Assembly: GCA_934572445.1 (NCBI GenBank)
Contig: CAKTLD010000041.1
Location: forward strand, 1 to 14,369
Origin: an uncultured Oscillospiraceae bacterium
Lineage (GTDB): Bacteria > Bacillota > Clostridia > Oscillospirales > Oscillospiraceae
DNA length: 14,369 nucleotides
Direction: 5' to 3'
The notes beneath the pieces were generated by a model. That model searched no databases. It saw nothing but the letters and a program-made list of their open reading frames with translations, and had not been told where the DNA came from. The position numbers and the translations under genes are program-made. Below are positions 1 to 6,478 of this stretch, in pieces; the first letter of the stretch is position 1, and every line of letters begins with the position of its first letter.

Positions 1-230
1 CGCTTTTCGCACGCGCGGATCATGCCGTTGAGGACCTTGCGCTTGTCAAAGCTCTGGCGGCTGCCGTCCTTTTTGATGACGACCATCGGCAGGCTCTCCA
101 CCGTCTCGTATGTGGTGAAGCGCTTGGCGCAGGACAGGCACTCGCGACGGCGGCGGATGCTGCTGCCCTCTTCGGCAGGGCGGGAGTCGATGACCTTGCT
201 CTCTTTATATCCGCAATAGGGGCATTTCAT
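1..230 (-). CDS. nrdR: NrdR, ribonucleotide reductase repressor (N-terminal part, cut by window edge)
   Basis: Reading leftward from the ATG at 230 the protein starts [20 protein letters not shown] and continues in frame off the left edge, about 76 codons. Cys3 and Cys6 (CPYC) with a second pair near residues 31-34 (CLSC) form the N-terminal zinc ribbon. RRRRECLSC and the following FTTYE are hallmarks of NrdR, and the start of the ATP-cone domain ([12 protein letters not shown]) is visible. NrdR binds ATP/dATP and represses ribonucleotide reductase operons; that is family knowledge. A GAGGT ribosome binding site lies upstream of the start, and a TATACT box about 40 bases upstream may belong to its promoter, without a convincing -35. 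The C-terminal part lies outside the window. Confidence 0.95.
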   Translation of the reverse strand, partial: MKCPYCGYKESKVIDSRPAEEGSSIRRRRECLSCAKRFTTYETVESLPMVVIKKDGSRQSFDKRKVLNGMIRACEK

Positions 231-304
231 CGTGCAGGACCTCTTTTCTGTCTATAGTCATAGTCAGTATATCATATTTTTTCCCGATGTGGTAGACATA
301 AATT

Positions 305-559
305 TTATTTTTCCCAAAATATCGGGCGGTTTCTTCCGTCCAGCCGGTAAACGACGCACCGCCGGTGCGCGACCTCCTCCACGCGCGCCAGGCAGAACAG
401 CTCCGGCAGCGGGAACGGCGCGTCCTCGTCATAGGGCAGGGCGAGCAGTCTTTCTCCCTCCGTCTCGCGCACGAGCGCGCCGGAAAGCAGCGAGAGCGCG
501 CAGTCGAGCCGTGCCGAGCGGAAAAACGGCCCCTCGGGCAGTCTCTTCCACGGTCCCAC
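305..559 (-). CDS. Small protein of unknown function
   Basis: This leftward frame lies between mazF and nrdR. It can start at a TTG at 589, but a GTG at 559 preceded by GGAGGGGAGGG about ten bases upstream is the better start and gives 84 residues. The 589 start would sit on the edge of a strong hairpin. The product mixes hydrophobic and charged residues plausibly, runs as LPYDEDAPFPLPELFCLARV in the middle, and ends RPIFWEK. No family is recognised, and no signal peptide or membrane segment is seen. The GC-rich DNA leaves other frames open here too, so it may be chance. It is kept because it has a ribosome binding site, matches the strand of its neighbours and otherwise leaves an unexplained gap. 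Confidence 0.45.
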   Translation of the reverse strand: MGPWKRLPEGPFFRSARLDCALSLLSGALVRETEGERLLALPYDEDAPFPLPELFCLARVEEVAHRRCVVYRLDGRNRPIFWEK

Positions 560-587
560 CGGCCGTTCCCTCCCCTCCGCGCATGAC

Positions 588-622
588 AAAAGCGCCTGCG
601 CTATCCTATGCGCAGGCGCTTT
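588..622 (-). terminator. Hairpin downstream of mazF
   Basis: AAAGCGCCTGCGC (from 589) pairs perfectly with GCGCAGGCGCTTT (610-622) around an 8-base loop. Read leftward, the stem is followed by only TTTT, so it is a modest intrinsic terminator for the gerS-like/alr/mazF transcript. The stem is symmetrical, so it could also work for rightward transcription. Confidence 0.6.
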
Positions 623-653
623 CCTGTATGCCTTGTACGCGCCGCTCTCCGTT

Positions 654-1019
654 TCAGACCAGCTGCGTGTTCTGCAGGCCGAAGCTCACGGCGATGGCCG
701 CGTCGATGCGCTCCATCAGCTCACCGTCCACGCGGCCCATGCGCTCGCGCAGGCGGCGCTTGTCGAGCGTGCGGATCTGCTCGAGCAGCACCACGCTGTC
801 GCGCGGCAGGCCGTAGTCCGGCGCGGAGAGCGCGATATGCGTCGGCAGCTTTGCCTTGTTGGTCTGCGAGGTGATCGCCGCGGCGATCACCGTGGGGCTG
901 TAGCGGTTGCCCGTGTCGTTCTGCACGATCAGCACAGGACGCACGCCGCCCTGCTCGCTTCCGACAACGGGCGACAGATCGGCGTAATAAATATCGCCGC
1001 GTTTCACATTGATATCCAC
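654..1019 (-). CDS. mazF: MazF/PemK-family endoribonuclease toxin
   Basis: The 121-residue product has the usual MazF/EndoA length. It opens [20 protein letters not shown] and carries [12 protein letters not shown] (Arg27) and AAITSQTNK (Thr50), the positions matching the catalytic Arg/Thr pair of Bacillus MazF. Family members cut single-stranded mRNA at short motifs and are held inactive by MazE. The start is a GTG at 1019, with GGAG about 14 bases upstream; an in-frame TAA sits immediately before it. The gene follows alr by 160 bases on the same strand, the Bacillus alr-mazE-mazF order, but no MazE is recognisable between them. A 20-codon frame ending at that TAA does not resemble MazE. The toxin call is secure; its antitoxin is unknown. 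Confidence 0.93.
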   Translation of the reverse strand: MDINVKRGDIYYADLSPVVGSEQGGVRPVLIVQNDTGNRYSPTVIAAAITSQTNKAKLPTHIALSAPDYGLPRDSVVLLEQIRTLDKRRLRERMGRVDGELMERIDAAIAVSFGLQNTQLV

Positions 1020-1179
1020 TTAGCTATTCACACTCCGGGCGGAAGAAGTACCCTCTGCCTCGCGGTCAGGGTCTACTGTCATTCTCCCACATGGGGGCGG
1101 AATTTATACGGGAACGCCGGATATTTCCCCTGCTCTCCCGTCCCCGCTCCATCCTATGCGTGCGATAGCGCGGCGGTGC

Positions 1180-2349
1180 TCAGCCCAGCAGCTGAAGATT
1201 GTGGTCCACGCAGGCCCCGCCGAGATAGTAATAGCGCGGCACGCGCTTGCTCACGGCACACAAGAGCTCATACGAGATCGTGCCGCAGAGCTTCGCATCC
1301 GTCTCGCAGAGGATATGCTCGCCGAAGACCTCGACCTCGTCGCCGGTTTTGATCTCCGGCAGATCTGTCACGTCGATCATGCACATGTCCATGCAGATGC
1401 GGCCCACCTGCTTTGCCGTTCCGTAAGGCGTGAGCACCTCCATTTTGTTCGACAGCGCACGGAACAGGCCGTCGGCGTAGCCGATGGGCAGCACCGCGAT
1501 GCGGCTGGGCTTGTCGGTAAAATACGTCCGCCCATAGCTGATGGAGGTCTCGGGCGTGAAATCCTTGATGGTCGTCACCGTTGTTTTAAGCGTCATCACG
1601 GGCTTCATGCCCATCCTTTCGGCAAGGTCGCCCGTGCCGTAGAGGATAATGCCGCAGCGCACCATGTCCCACGCCCACTCGGGGTAGCTGGCGATGCCGC
1701 CGGCGTTGCAGCAATGGTGCAGGCGGAACTTGAAATTGCCCTGCGTCTCCACCGCATCAATCATGTTTACAAAGCGCTCGTGCTGGAGCTTCGTGAATGC
1801 CGCGCACTCCGGCGCATCCTCGTCCGAAACGCAGAAGTGCGTGAACACGCCCTCTACGTCCAGTCCCGGCAGCTTGAGGACCTCTAAAATATCGTGCAGG
1901 CTCTTTTCAAAGTGCGCTTCGTCGCACTGGAAGCCGAGACGGCCCATGCCGGTGTCAAGCTTGACGTGGACCTTCATTTTCTTTCCCAGCTTCACCGCCG
2001 CATCGGAAAACGCCTCGGCGATCTCATAGCTCTGCACTGCCTGCGTCATGTCCACGCGCAGGATGCGTCCGGCCTGATCGGCAGGCGTAAAGCCCAGCAT
2101 CAGGATCGGCAGCGTGACACCGTTCACGCGCAGCTCCTCGCACTCGTCGATGTTCGACACGGCAAGGTAGCCTGCGCCCAGCTTTTCCAGGTGTTTCGCC
2201 ACGCGCACCGCGCCGTGGCCATAGGCGTCCGCCTTCACAACGCCGAGCAGCTTTGCCTCCGGCCCCACCTGGCGGCGGATGGTCTCGAAATTATGGGTCA
2301 GATTATCAAGGTTGATCTCCGCCCACGTTCTCTTGAGCGTGCTTTCCAT
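1180..2349 (-). CDS. alr: Alanine racemase (PLP-dependent)
   Basis: A 389-residue protein of normal length that interconverts L- and D-alanine for peptidoglycan and, in some spore-formers, for control of germination. The PLP-binding lysine is Lys39 in GVVKADAYGHG. The opposing catalytic tyrosine is Tyr272 in ISYGRTY. KLDTGMGRLGF (from Lys130) and HHCCNAGG (from His211) are further conserved segments. The ATG at 2349 has a GGGA-type site upstream. It lies 38 bases after the GerS-like lipoprotein gene and before mazF on the same strand, suggesting one operon. In C. difficile gerS is cotranscribed with alr2 (established), so a role in the spore is possible here but inferred only from order. Confidence 0.97.
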   Translation of the reverse strand: MESTLKRTWAEINLDNLTHNFETIRRQVGPEAKLLGVVKADAYGHGAVRVAKHLEKLGAGYLAVSNIDECEELRVNGVTLPILMLGFTPADQAGRILRVDMTQAVQSYEIAEAFSDAAVKLGKKMKVHVKLDTGMGRLGFQCDEAHFEKSLHDILEVLKLPGLDVEGVFTHFCVSDEDAPECAAFTKLQHERFVNMIDAVETQGNFKFRLHHCCNAGGIASYPEWAWDMVRCGIILYGTGDLAERMGMKPVMTLKTTVTTIKDFTPETSISYGRTYFTDKPSRIAVLPIGYADGLFRALSNKMEVLTPYGTAKQVGRICMDMCMIDVTDLPEIKTGDEVEVFGEHILCETDAKLCGTISYELLCAVSKRVPRYYYLGGACVDHNLQLLG

Positions 2350-2388
2350 TGATCGTTCCCGCTTTCTTTTCTTCAGTGTGACGCATTT

Positions 2389-2976
2389 TTATGCGTCCTG
2401 CAACAGTATATCACCGAAAATAAAATTCGTAAACTCCGCCGCGGCAATTATTTTTCCGTCTCGCGCGATCTCTGCGTATACCGGCGCGCCATCCGCATCG
2501 AAAAAGAGCGTGCAGGCAAGCGTTTCATCCCCTGCCGTCGCAGAAAAATCCGTGCGCAGCGTCTCCGCGCCGTCAAGCGTCTCGCCGCCGCAGCTCTCCA
2601 GATACGCCCGCGGAAAGGCCTCCAGCAGCAGCGGCACAGCAGAAAGCCCCGATACGCGCGGCGACAGCGTTCCCGCGTCAAGGATCGTCCCGTCAAATTC
2701 CAGCGTCAGTGCCTCGCCTGTCAGCGTTGCGGCGATACCCGCGAGTTCCATCGGCTCCTCTACCACCGCGCGCACGGTGTCGCCGTCCTTTGTCAGGTGC
2801 AGGGCGTAAACGAGCTTTTCATCCTCACGCGGCACGGCCACGCGCACCGCCGTCTCATAGCCTGCGAGCGCGGCATAGCGCTGCTGCAGTGCCGATGCCT
2901 CCTCCTGTCTCTTCTCCCCGCAGCCGGTGAGCAGCGCCAGCACAGCCAATAGCCACAGCCAGAATCGTTTTTTCAT
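2389..2976 (-). CDS. GerS-like / LolA-fold lipoprotein
   Basis: The product starting MKKRFWLWLLAVLALLTGCG has a lysine-arginine N-region, a hydrophobic core and a lipobox (Leu16-Thr-Gly-Cys19), so it should be a lipoprotein outside the membrane, 195 residues in all. The start at 2976 is chosen because GGAGGATGGGAG lies just upstream and the signal peptide begins there; the frame stays open 23 codons further without support. The mature part is made of short alternating hydrophobic and charged strands, consistent with a LolA/GerS-type fold, although I cannot confirm the fold by eye. The adjacency to alr matches the gerS-alr2 operon of C. difficile, whose GerS is needed for cortex modification and germination. 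The lipoprotein call is firm; the GerS assignment is context-based. Confidence 0.75.
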   Translation of the reverse strand: MKKRFWLWLLAVLALLTGCGEKRQEEASALQQRYAALAGYETAVRVAVPREDEKLVYALHLTKDGDTVRAVVEEPMELAGIAATLTGEALTLEFDGTILDAGTLSPRVSGLSAVPLLLEAFPRAYLESCGGETLDGAETLRTDFSATAGDETLACTLFFDADGAPVYAEIARDGKIIAAAEFTNFIFGDILLQDA

Positions 2977-3043
2977 CTCCCATCCTCCCTTCGCTCCGCT
3001 ATCCTTATGCACGGAAGAGGGCTGCAATACCTTTGGATGGCGC

Positions 3044-3073
3044 AAAAAGGGGAAAGCACTTCACCGTGCTTTC
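3044..3073 (-). terminator. Leftward intrinsic terminator upstream of the GerS-like gene
   Basis: GAAAGCAC (3052-3059) pairs with GTGCTTTC (3066-3073) around a six-base loop. Read leftward, the stem is followed by CCCCTTTTT. The layout GCGCAAAAA-stem resembles the two rubrerythrin terminators at 3304-3337 and 11498-11529, so this may be a third, diverged copy or simply the ordinary end of a leftward transcript. Confidence 0.6.
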
Positions 3074-3303
3074 TTGTCCTTTTTCTTCTGGACTTGCTTC
3101 AAGATATACGGTGAAGTTCCTTCTTGCTTCTGGACATTCAAAGATGAAAAAAGATGTTCAATAAAGTTCAAACATCTTGTTTCCTGCACACCTGAAAGCG
3201 TATCATACAAACATCCACATTGCTGACTTCCACATCGCCCCTTTTATAGCGCAAAAAACAAGCAGGGCTTCCACAAAACTTCCACTCATGGCGGCGGAGG
3301 GCG

Positions 3304-3337
3304 CAAAAAAAGAGGAAGCACCTTTCGGTGCTTCCTC
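3304..3337 (-). terminator. Rubrerythrin-type terminator, left copy
   Basis: GAGGAAGCACC (3312-3322), a TTTC loop, then GGTGCTTCCTC (3327-3337); read leftward the stem runs into seven T residues. It has the same position relative to the rubrerythrin stop as the right copy. The inner three base pairs differ from that copy but remain paired. Confidence 0.85.
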
Positions 3338-3369
3338 TCGAAAATCGCTTGATTTGTAAGGGTTTCGGC

Positions 3370-3436
3370 TTACTTGAAGTAGCGCTCCAGCAGACCCTTG
3401 AGGGCACGGCCGTGACGGGCCTCGTCGCGGGCCATC
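3370..3436 (-). pseudogene. 3' fragment of rubrerythrin left by integration
   Basis: Read leftward this encodes [20 protein letters not shown] and a TAA stop, identical in protein sequence to the C-terminus of the complete gene at 11562-12149. Two of the three core mismatches lie here and both are synonymous (CGT/CGC and GGT/GGC). Upstream of the fragment the sequence is unrelated, so it has no start and no promoter of its own. It is the duplicated attachment core. Synonymous divergence suggests the two copies came from two alleles, one chromosomal and one carried by the element. Confidence 0.9.
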
Positions 3437-3530
3437 GGTGCTCGCCGCACTGGCAGGCCGCTTCGCGTCCTATGGGGATTGTTCTATTTTCAATATCTTT
3501 CAAGCATTTCGCCTTAAGGTCCTATAAAAG

Positions 3531-3569
3531 TTGTCATTTAGAAAGTGCCACTATTTTATCCACTTTTGG
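3531..3569 (+). promoter_or_regulatory. Possible integrase promoter with arm-type repeats
   Basis: TTGTCA (3531-3536) and TTTTAT (3554-3559) are spaced 17 bases and could be the integrase promoter; the -10 is weak. Two tandem CCACTWTT motifs (CCACTATTTT at 3548 and CCACTTTTGG at 3560) overlap it, and similar CCACTTTT motifs occur at the right end (11405-11480). They may be arm-type sites for the integrase, which would then bind over its own promoter. Confidence 0.4.
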
Positions 3570-3579
3570 AGGCACGATT

Positions 3580-4791
3580 ATGGCAAAACCAAATGATACC
3601 GGTGTTTACCAACTCAAAAACGGGAATTGGGCGTTTCGCTACACGATAATGAAGGACGGGCGAAAGAAGGATATTCGCAAGGCAAAAGATGAGTTTGGAG
3701 CAACCATCTATTCGAAAAAAGACGCAATTGCTGCCCGTCAAGCAGCCATTTGCCAAGAGCAGAACAGCTTCAAGCCAACGCCTCCCCGCAGACGCACGGT
3801 GAAAGAGGTCTATCAAGAATTTTGCGAAAACGGACGCAAAGACCGTGCTTACCGGACAAAGCAAAAGCAGGATAGCCTATGGAATAATCATCTCTGCCAG
3901 AAGTTCGGCAAGCGGTATGTCGATGAGATTAACTCGTCAGAAGTCAACGACTATCTCGTTGCTCTCTACTGCGAGCAAGGATATTCCTATCAATACACCG
4001 AAAGTTTTTTGAAGATGTTTTATCTCATTTTCGGGCAGGCATATTCCCGCAACTACCTCCCCGTTGATCTCTACAACCGCCTTTGCGTCAACAAAGACAC
4101 AAAAATAAAAATGCCGAAGATGAAAACAGAGGACGATACCGCCATTGTAGCGTTCAGCCGAAAAGAACTCGCACTTTTGGACGAATACTTCAAGGGGACG
4201 AATGCGGAAACGGCGTATTTGCTCGGTCGCTACTGCGGACTGCGTATCAATGAAACGTTCGGCCTGAAATGGTCGAACGTCGATCTCACGGCGGGAACAA
4301 TTACCATCGACCGGCAGATGCAGTATCAGGACGGACTAATCAAACTCGTTTCGCCGAAAACGAGAAATTCCAAAAGAACAATTTACCTCTGCCCCACACT
4401 CAAAACGCATTTGGAGGAAAAGGCACAACGGCGAGACGAAGATCAAAAACTATTTGCTTCTGTGCGGGAACAAAAAGTTCGTTATATTGATGATTTGGAC
4501 GGCAAGAAAATCCCCTCAACGGATTTAGTGAATTGTCTGCCTGACGGCACAATTCAGACGGTCAATTCATTCAAATACCCCTCGCGGGAGATCAAGCAAA
4601 AGCTCGGCATCAACTTCAAATACCATTACTTACGTCATACCTATGGAACACTAATGGCGGAAATGAATACGCCAACGCATTTGCTGTGCTCTCAAATGGG
4701 ACACGGACATATTCACATCACACAGCGGTATTACCTCGCAATTTCGCAATCAGGTGTCGAGACCTTACAGAACAACTTAAAGCATCTGTAA
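3580..4791 (+). CDS. Tyrosine recombinase / integrase of the element
   Basis: A 403-residue phage/Tn916-type integrase that catalyses integration and excision by strand exchange. The N-terminal 60 residues (starting MAKPNDTGVYQLKNGNWAFR) form an arm-binding domain, a SAM-like core-binding domain follows at about 70-185, and the catalytic domain is C-terminal. The active-site set is complete: Arg222 (GLRINETFG), Lys260 (SPKTRN), His349 and Arg352 (HYLRHT), His375 (MGHGH) and nucleophile Tyr384, nine residues after His375. The start at 3580 is set by GGAGG at 3568-3572; the frame is open upstream through the rubrerythrin core, but that part is not integrase-like. It points inward from the left end, with inverted repeats just after its stop. 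The integrase call is firm; the exact subfamily is not assigned. Confidence 0.97.
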   Translation: MAKPNDTGVYQLKNGNWAFRYTIMKDGRKKDIRKAKDEFGATIYSKKDAIAARQAAICQEQNSFKPTPPRRRTVKEVYQEFCENGRKDRAYRTKQKQDSLWNNHLCQKFGKRYVDEINSSEVNDYLVALYCEQGYSYQYTESFLKMFYLIFGQAYSRNYLPVDLYNRLCVNKDTKIKMPKMKTEDDTAIVAFSRKELALLDEYFKGTNAETAYLLGRYCGLRINETFGLKWSNVDLTAGTITIDRQMQYQDGLIKLVSPKTRNSKRTIYLCPTLKTHLEEKAQRRDEDQKLFASVREQKVRYIDDLDGKKIPSTDLVNCLPDGTIQTVNSFKYPSREIKQKLGINFKYHYLRHTYGTLMAEMNTPTHLLCSQMGHGHIHITQRYYLAISQSGVETLQNNLKHL

Positions 4792-4837
4792 GCATCATCG
4801 AACATCTTTTAACATCCAAAAGCAACAATGAAGAAAA

Positions 4838-4861
4838 GGGAAGATGTTTTTACATCTTCCC
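4838..4861. terminator. Bidirectional hairpin between integrase and WYL genes
   Basis: GGGAAGATGT (4838-4847) and ACATCTTCCC (4852-4861) pair perfectly around TTTT. The leftward side is followed by TTTTCTTC, so it can end the regulator transcript, whose stop codon lies inside the hairpin; it can also end the converging integrase transcript. The AAGATGTT/AACATCTT motif here also occurs at both element ends. Confidence 0.7.
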
Positions 4862-5842
4862 TTCGTCTTTATACATTTCTGTTATTTTCTTCAAAAACTC
4901 GTCCATCTCCTGAACGACTGCGGGCGGGTGGAGAATCTTCATTCGTCTGCCGAAACTACATACCCAACCAAAGAACGGGTCGGTCGCCTGTATGCGGACG
5001 GACACGGTAAAATGATCGTTTCCATCAGGTATCAGCATCACATCTTTGCCGAAGCGGTCAATAATTACATCGGCAAGAGAATTGATACAACGCAGTTTTA
5101 CCGTGTATTCCTTTTCCGGTTTTACGAACATATTGAAAACCGCACTTTGGTATTCGTTCAAATCCACTTTGTCAAAAGCCTCTTTGCCCTCGCGTTTTTC
5201 AGGGAGCACCGCAATCTTTTCCATTCGGTCAACGCGAAATGTGCGAAAGTCCTTTTTCTCGCTCACATAGGCATAGAGGTAATAATTGCCGTCGTTCCAT
5301 TGGAGCGCGTAGGGGCTGACAATATATCTTTCTCCGCTCTTGGAATATTGCCGTTCCTTGCTCGGCGTGTAGTGGAAATAGCGGAAAGAAACCTTGCTGT
5401 TGGATGCTATCGCCTCGTGGAGTTTATCAGCCTCATCCACTACGCTGTCATTCATACTGCGGATACGTCCCGCGACAAACGATTGCCGGTTGAGGCTTGC
5501 GCGCGTGTGCCGGTCAGTCAGTTTCAGCACCTTGCCGGTAATGGCCCTTGCCCGCTCCTGTGTAATGAATTTAGAGGCTTGGATACTATCGACGATCAAA
5601 CGCAATTCGTTCGGGGTAAGTCCCTCCCGCTCCATCCACCATCCCTTTGTCCTGCCGTCGTAGTGGAGCGTTATTCCTTCTATCTTTTCAAGGTCGTGTA
5701 AATCACGATAGACCGCTTTGATCTCATAGGGGTCTCCCTCGTTTTCATAGTGCTCCACAATATTGTCAGCATTAACCGTATGCCCCTTACAAGTGTTTTC
5801 CAAAAGGTAGCGATATAAGATAGCAATGCGGTATGCTTTCAT
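4850..5842 (-). CDS. WYL-domain transcriptional regulator
   Basis: A 330-residue protein. The N-terminal 60-70 residues form a winged helix (YRIAILYRYLLENTCKGHTV, then VYRDLHDLEKI), followed by a helical linker. A WYL domain at about 150-235 is marked by VSFRYFHYTP, YIVSPYALQWNDGNYYLYAY and FRTFRVDRM, and a C-terminal extension (VKLRCINSLADVIIDRFGKD) is typical of WYL regulators. WYL domains bind ligands, probably nucleic acid or nucleotides in several studied cases, and such regulators are frequent in mobile elements and defence loci; that is family knowledge. The ATG at 5842 has a GGGGGG-type site. The gene follows the XRE gene by 12 bases, so the two are probably cotranscribed and act together on the element's switch. 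Confidence 0.92.
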   Translation of the reverse strand: MKAYRIAILYRYLLENTCKGHTVNADNIVEHYENEGDPYEIKAVYRDLHDLEKIEGITLHYDGRTKGWWMEREGLTPNELRLIVDSIQASKFITQERARAITGKVLKLTDRHTRASLNRQSFVAGRIRSMNDSVVDEADKLHEAIASNSKVSFRYFHYTPSKERQYSKSGERYIVSPYALQWNDGNYYLYAYVSEKKDFRTFRVDRMEKIAVLPEKREGKEAFDKVDLNEYQSAVFNMFVKPEKEYTVKLRCINSLADVIIDRFGKDVMLIPDGNDHFTVSVRIQATDPFFGWVCSFGRRMKILHPPAVVQEMDEFLKKITEMYKDEGKM

Positions 5843-5854
5843 CCTGTATCCCCC

Positions 5855-6187
5855 CTATTTAGAAAGTGATTGTAAATAGACCGATAGCAACCGAAGTGCT
5901 GTTTCTCTATCTTTAGGCGAGCACGCATTGAGACAGGAAAGAATCTCCTCTTGTTGGGCGGTCAGCTCACTATCGCTCTTGGTAAGCATTTCATCCGGAG
6001 TGATATGAAGTGCCTCGCAAATCCGCAGAATTGTCTCCACTCGCATATTAACCGTGCCCCGTTCAATATCCGCATAGGTTCGGCTTGATAGTCCCGCTGC
6101 CTCCGCAACCTCTACCTGCGTCATTCCCATACGCTTACGGATTGCTAACAGTTTGTTTCCAACCTCTCGCATATCCAAAACAAGCAT
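5855..6187 (-). CDS. XRE-family helix-turn-helix regulator (putative element repressor)
   Basis: A 110-residue protein with a Cro/C1-type DNA-binding domain at about 10-65 (AIRKRMGMTQVEVAEAAGLS, then YADIERG and ICEALHITPDEML). The C-terminal tail (about 70-110) is helical and could dimerise. The start at 6187 is supported by AGGAGG seven bases upstream. It is the first gene of the leftward XRE-WYL unit and is divergent from the rightward three-gene operon. The palindrome GGAATTCTAATTCC lies between them, so autoregulation together with control of the divergent operon is the simplest reading; this is inference. It stops with TAG, which shows that TAG is used as a normal stop here. Confidence 0.92.
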   Translation of the reverse strand: MLVLDMREVGNKLLAIRKRMGMTQVEVAEAAGLSSRTYADIERGTVNMRVETILRICEALHITPDEMLTKSDSELTAQQEEILSCLNACSPKDRETALRLLSVYLQSLSK

Positions 6188-6214
6188 CTTTCTTCCTCCT
6201 GTTGGCTTTATATG

Positions 6215-6288
6215 GGAATTCTAATTCCTATTTCGCTTGACAAAAAGGAAGTATCATAGCATAATCGTAAGAGGTATAATTCCTATTT
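6215..6288 (+). promoter_or_regulatory. Promoter of the rightward operon with repeated operators
   Basis: TTGACA (6237-6242), a 17-base spacer and CATAAT (6260-6265) make a near-consensus rightward promoter. Upstream is the perfect palindrome GGAATT-CT-AATTCC (6215-6228). The 12-mer TAATTCCTATTT occurs at 6222-6233 and again at 6277-6288, flanking the promoter. The arrangement fits two operators bound by the divergent XRE repressor, possibly with looping or promoter occlusion. Confidence 0.75.
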
Positions 6289-6309
6289 TAATAAAAAGGA
6301 GTATTTGCT

Positions 6310-6459
6310 ATGAGTAAAATAATTACCTTTACCGACAACGACGAAGCCTTGATTGCCAAAATCAAGGAATATCAAAAAGCCCACGGTTTATCATCATTTG
6401 TCGCTGCGGTAAGAAAATTATGTAGCGACGCATTAGAAATTGCTAAAATACAGCACTGA
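6310..6459 (+). CDS. Small ribbon-helix-helix-like protein (49 aa)
   Basis: The frame begins MSKIITFTDNDEALIAKIKE and ends EIAKIQH. AAGGAG lies eight bases before the ATG, 45 bases downstream of the -10 box. A short N-terminal beta-like stretch (KIITFT) followed by two amphipathic helices separated by GLSS is the layout of ribbon-helix-helix (CopG/Arc/MetJ-type) DNA-binding proteins, though the match is by pattern only. It is first in a three-gene operon and could be the operon's local regulator or an antitoxin-like partner. Nineteen bases separate it from the next gene, which has its own AAGGAGG. Confidence 0.75.
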   Translation: MSKIITFTDNDEALIAKIKEYQKAHGLSSFVAAVRKLCSDALEIAKIQH

Positions 6460-6478
6460 CCGCAAGGAGGAATAAAAA

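Larger units (their letters stand above)
3121..3436. repeat. Left attachment region (direct repeat, attL plus outer flank)
   Basis: The part 3330-3436 aligns without gaps to 11522-11628 with three mismatches and contains the last 22 codons of rubrerythrin. Similarity then continues outward to about 3121 (against 11311), patchy but with a nearly identical block at 3149-3183 around AAGATGTT and AACATCTT. The offset is 8190-8192 bases throughout, so the two regions are homologous along their length. The inner edge is 3436, where the sequence departs from rubrerythrin. The strand-exchange point cannot be placed inside the core from sequence alone. Confidence 0.85.

Noticed and set aside
232..816. 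A 194-codon rightward frame
   Set aside because: Opposite mazF and the small leftward gene, made of low-complexity Arg/Pro/Ala/Ser runs typical of GC-rich antisense frames.
1156..1887. Rightward frame opposite alr
   Set aside because: Rich in His, Ala and Arg, antisense to a well-recognised alanine racemase.
3330..3436. tRNA or tmRNA attachment site
   Set aside because: The core encodes the rubrerythrin C-terminus in frame, and no tRNA-like fold is present.
3328..3579. 84-codon N-terminal extension of the integrase
   Set aside because: It would translate the antisense of the rubrerythrin fragment; GGAGG before the ATG at 3580 and the normal integrase N-terminus fix the start.
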